In this document: positions 33,397 through 33,465 of the stretch, piece by piece
Position numbering within the stretch: the first letter of the stretch is position 1
Layout of the letters: every line of letters begins with the position of its first letter
NCBI GenBank assembly: GCA_017478515.1
Contig: JAFVDH010000006.1
Coordinates: forward strand, 1 to 33,465
Direction: 5' to 3'
Origin: a bacterium
GTDB lineage: Bacteria > Cyanobacteriota > Vampirovibrionia > Gastranaerophilales > Gastranaerophilaceae
DNA length: 33,465 bases
Notes under the pieces: model-generated
The model's database searches: none
Told to the model about the DNA's origin: nothing
Seen by the model: only the letters and a program-made list of their open reading frames with translations
Translations under genes and position numbers: made by a program

Positions 33397-33465
33397 ATGA
33401 AAAGAAAACCTTATACAGTTCAAGAAAAAGAAGAATTGTTAAAATCAGAAGCAATAGAAAAAATA
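33397..33465 (+). CDS. Start of an unidentified gene, cut by the window edge
   Basis: A strong SD AAGGAGG precedes ATG 33397 at 6 nt. The 23 visible residues (MKRKPYTVQEKEELLKSEAI...) are basic and helical. Too little is present to name it. Confidence 0.6.
   Translation, partial: MKRKPYTVQEKEELLKSEAIEKI

Overview
The window is AT-rich bacterial chromosome using the standard code: TAA, TAG and TGA all end genes, SD motifs are AGGAG-like, and promoters are TTGACA/TATAAT-like. Secreted proteins carry signal peptides, and the set includes a periplasmic-type cyclohexadienyl dehydratase-like protein, a SIMPL protein and a Ctp protease. With the adenosylcobalamin-dependent ribonucleotide reductase and the small acidic-tailed NusA, this best fits a low-GC gut bacterium. 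Candidatus Melainabacteria (Gastranaerophilales) is my first guess. That placement is inference, not proven by any single gene.

Layout. 1-141 is the 3' end of an IS3-family element, next to a tRNA-Cys gene. 396-8252 holds housekeeping genes: nrdJ, then convergent recJ and ctp, a 39-aa microprotein, a 289-aa protein whose N-terminus resembles that microprotein, and mnmA. 8259-8481 is a roughly 223-bp non-coding inverted-repeat element flanked by an exact 8-bp direct repeat, and a second copy lies at 18319-18540 beside ligA. 8497-18293 contains an XRE regulator, an anchored protein, rimP-nusA behind a promoter-proximal terminator hairpin, a DUF2023-like protein, tuf, an acidic Tyr/Pro-repeat protein, a small coiled-coil protein, a leaderless XRE regulator, a SIMPL protein, a membrane protein and ligA. 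18553-23218 holds two large paralogous proteins of unknown function. 23507-27448 holds a 55-aa protein, a 168-aa protein and prmC in a row, an XRE gene with an operator-like palindrome, a YhhQ-type queuosine-precursor transporter, and the PheC-like protein.

27544 to the end looks like accessory, mobile DNA. It contains a serine-recombinase C-terminal remnant, a stand-alone LuxR-type HTH, 470 nt of structured non-coding DNA, a 57-aa ORF overlapping a tandem-AAA+ ATPase gene, an Abi/HEPN-type gene, a candidate small RNA, a hypothetical protein, a serine resolvase gene cut by one in-frame amber codon, and an HTH protein resembling the N-terminus of WYL regulators.

Best candidates for new biology: (1) the repeat element family, whose core is inverted relative to its ends between the two copies and whose central hairpin shows three compensatory base-pair changes; (2) the small ORF / tandem AAA+ / Abi-HEPN cassette; (3) the promoter-hairpin-rimP-nusA leader; (4) the microprotein/domain pair at 6205-7213; (5) the candidate small RNA at about 31730-31788; and (6) several genes whose start codon lies 6-7 nt after a -10 box, implying leaderless mRNAs.
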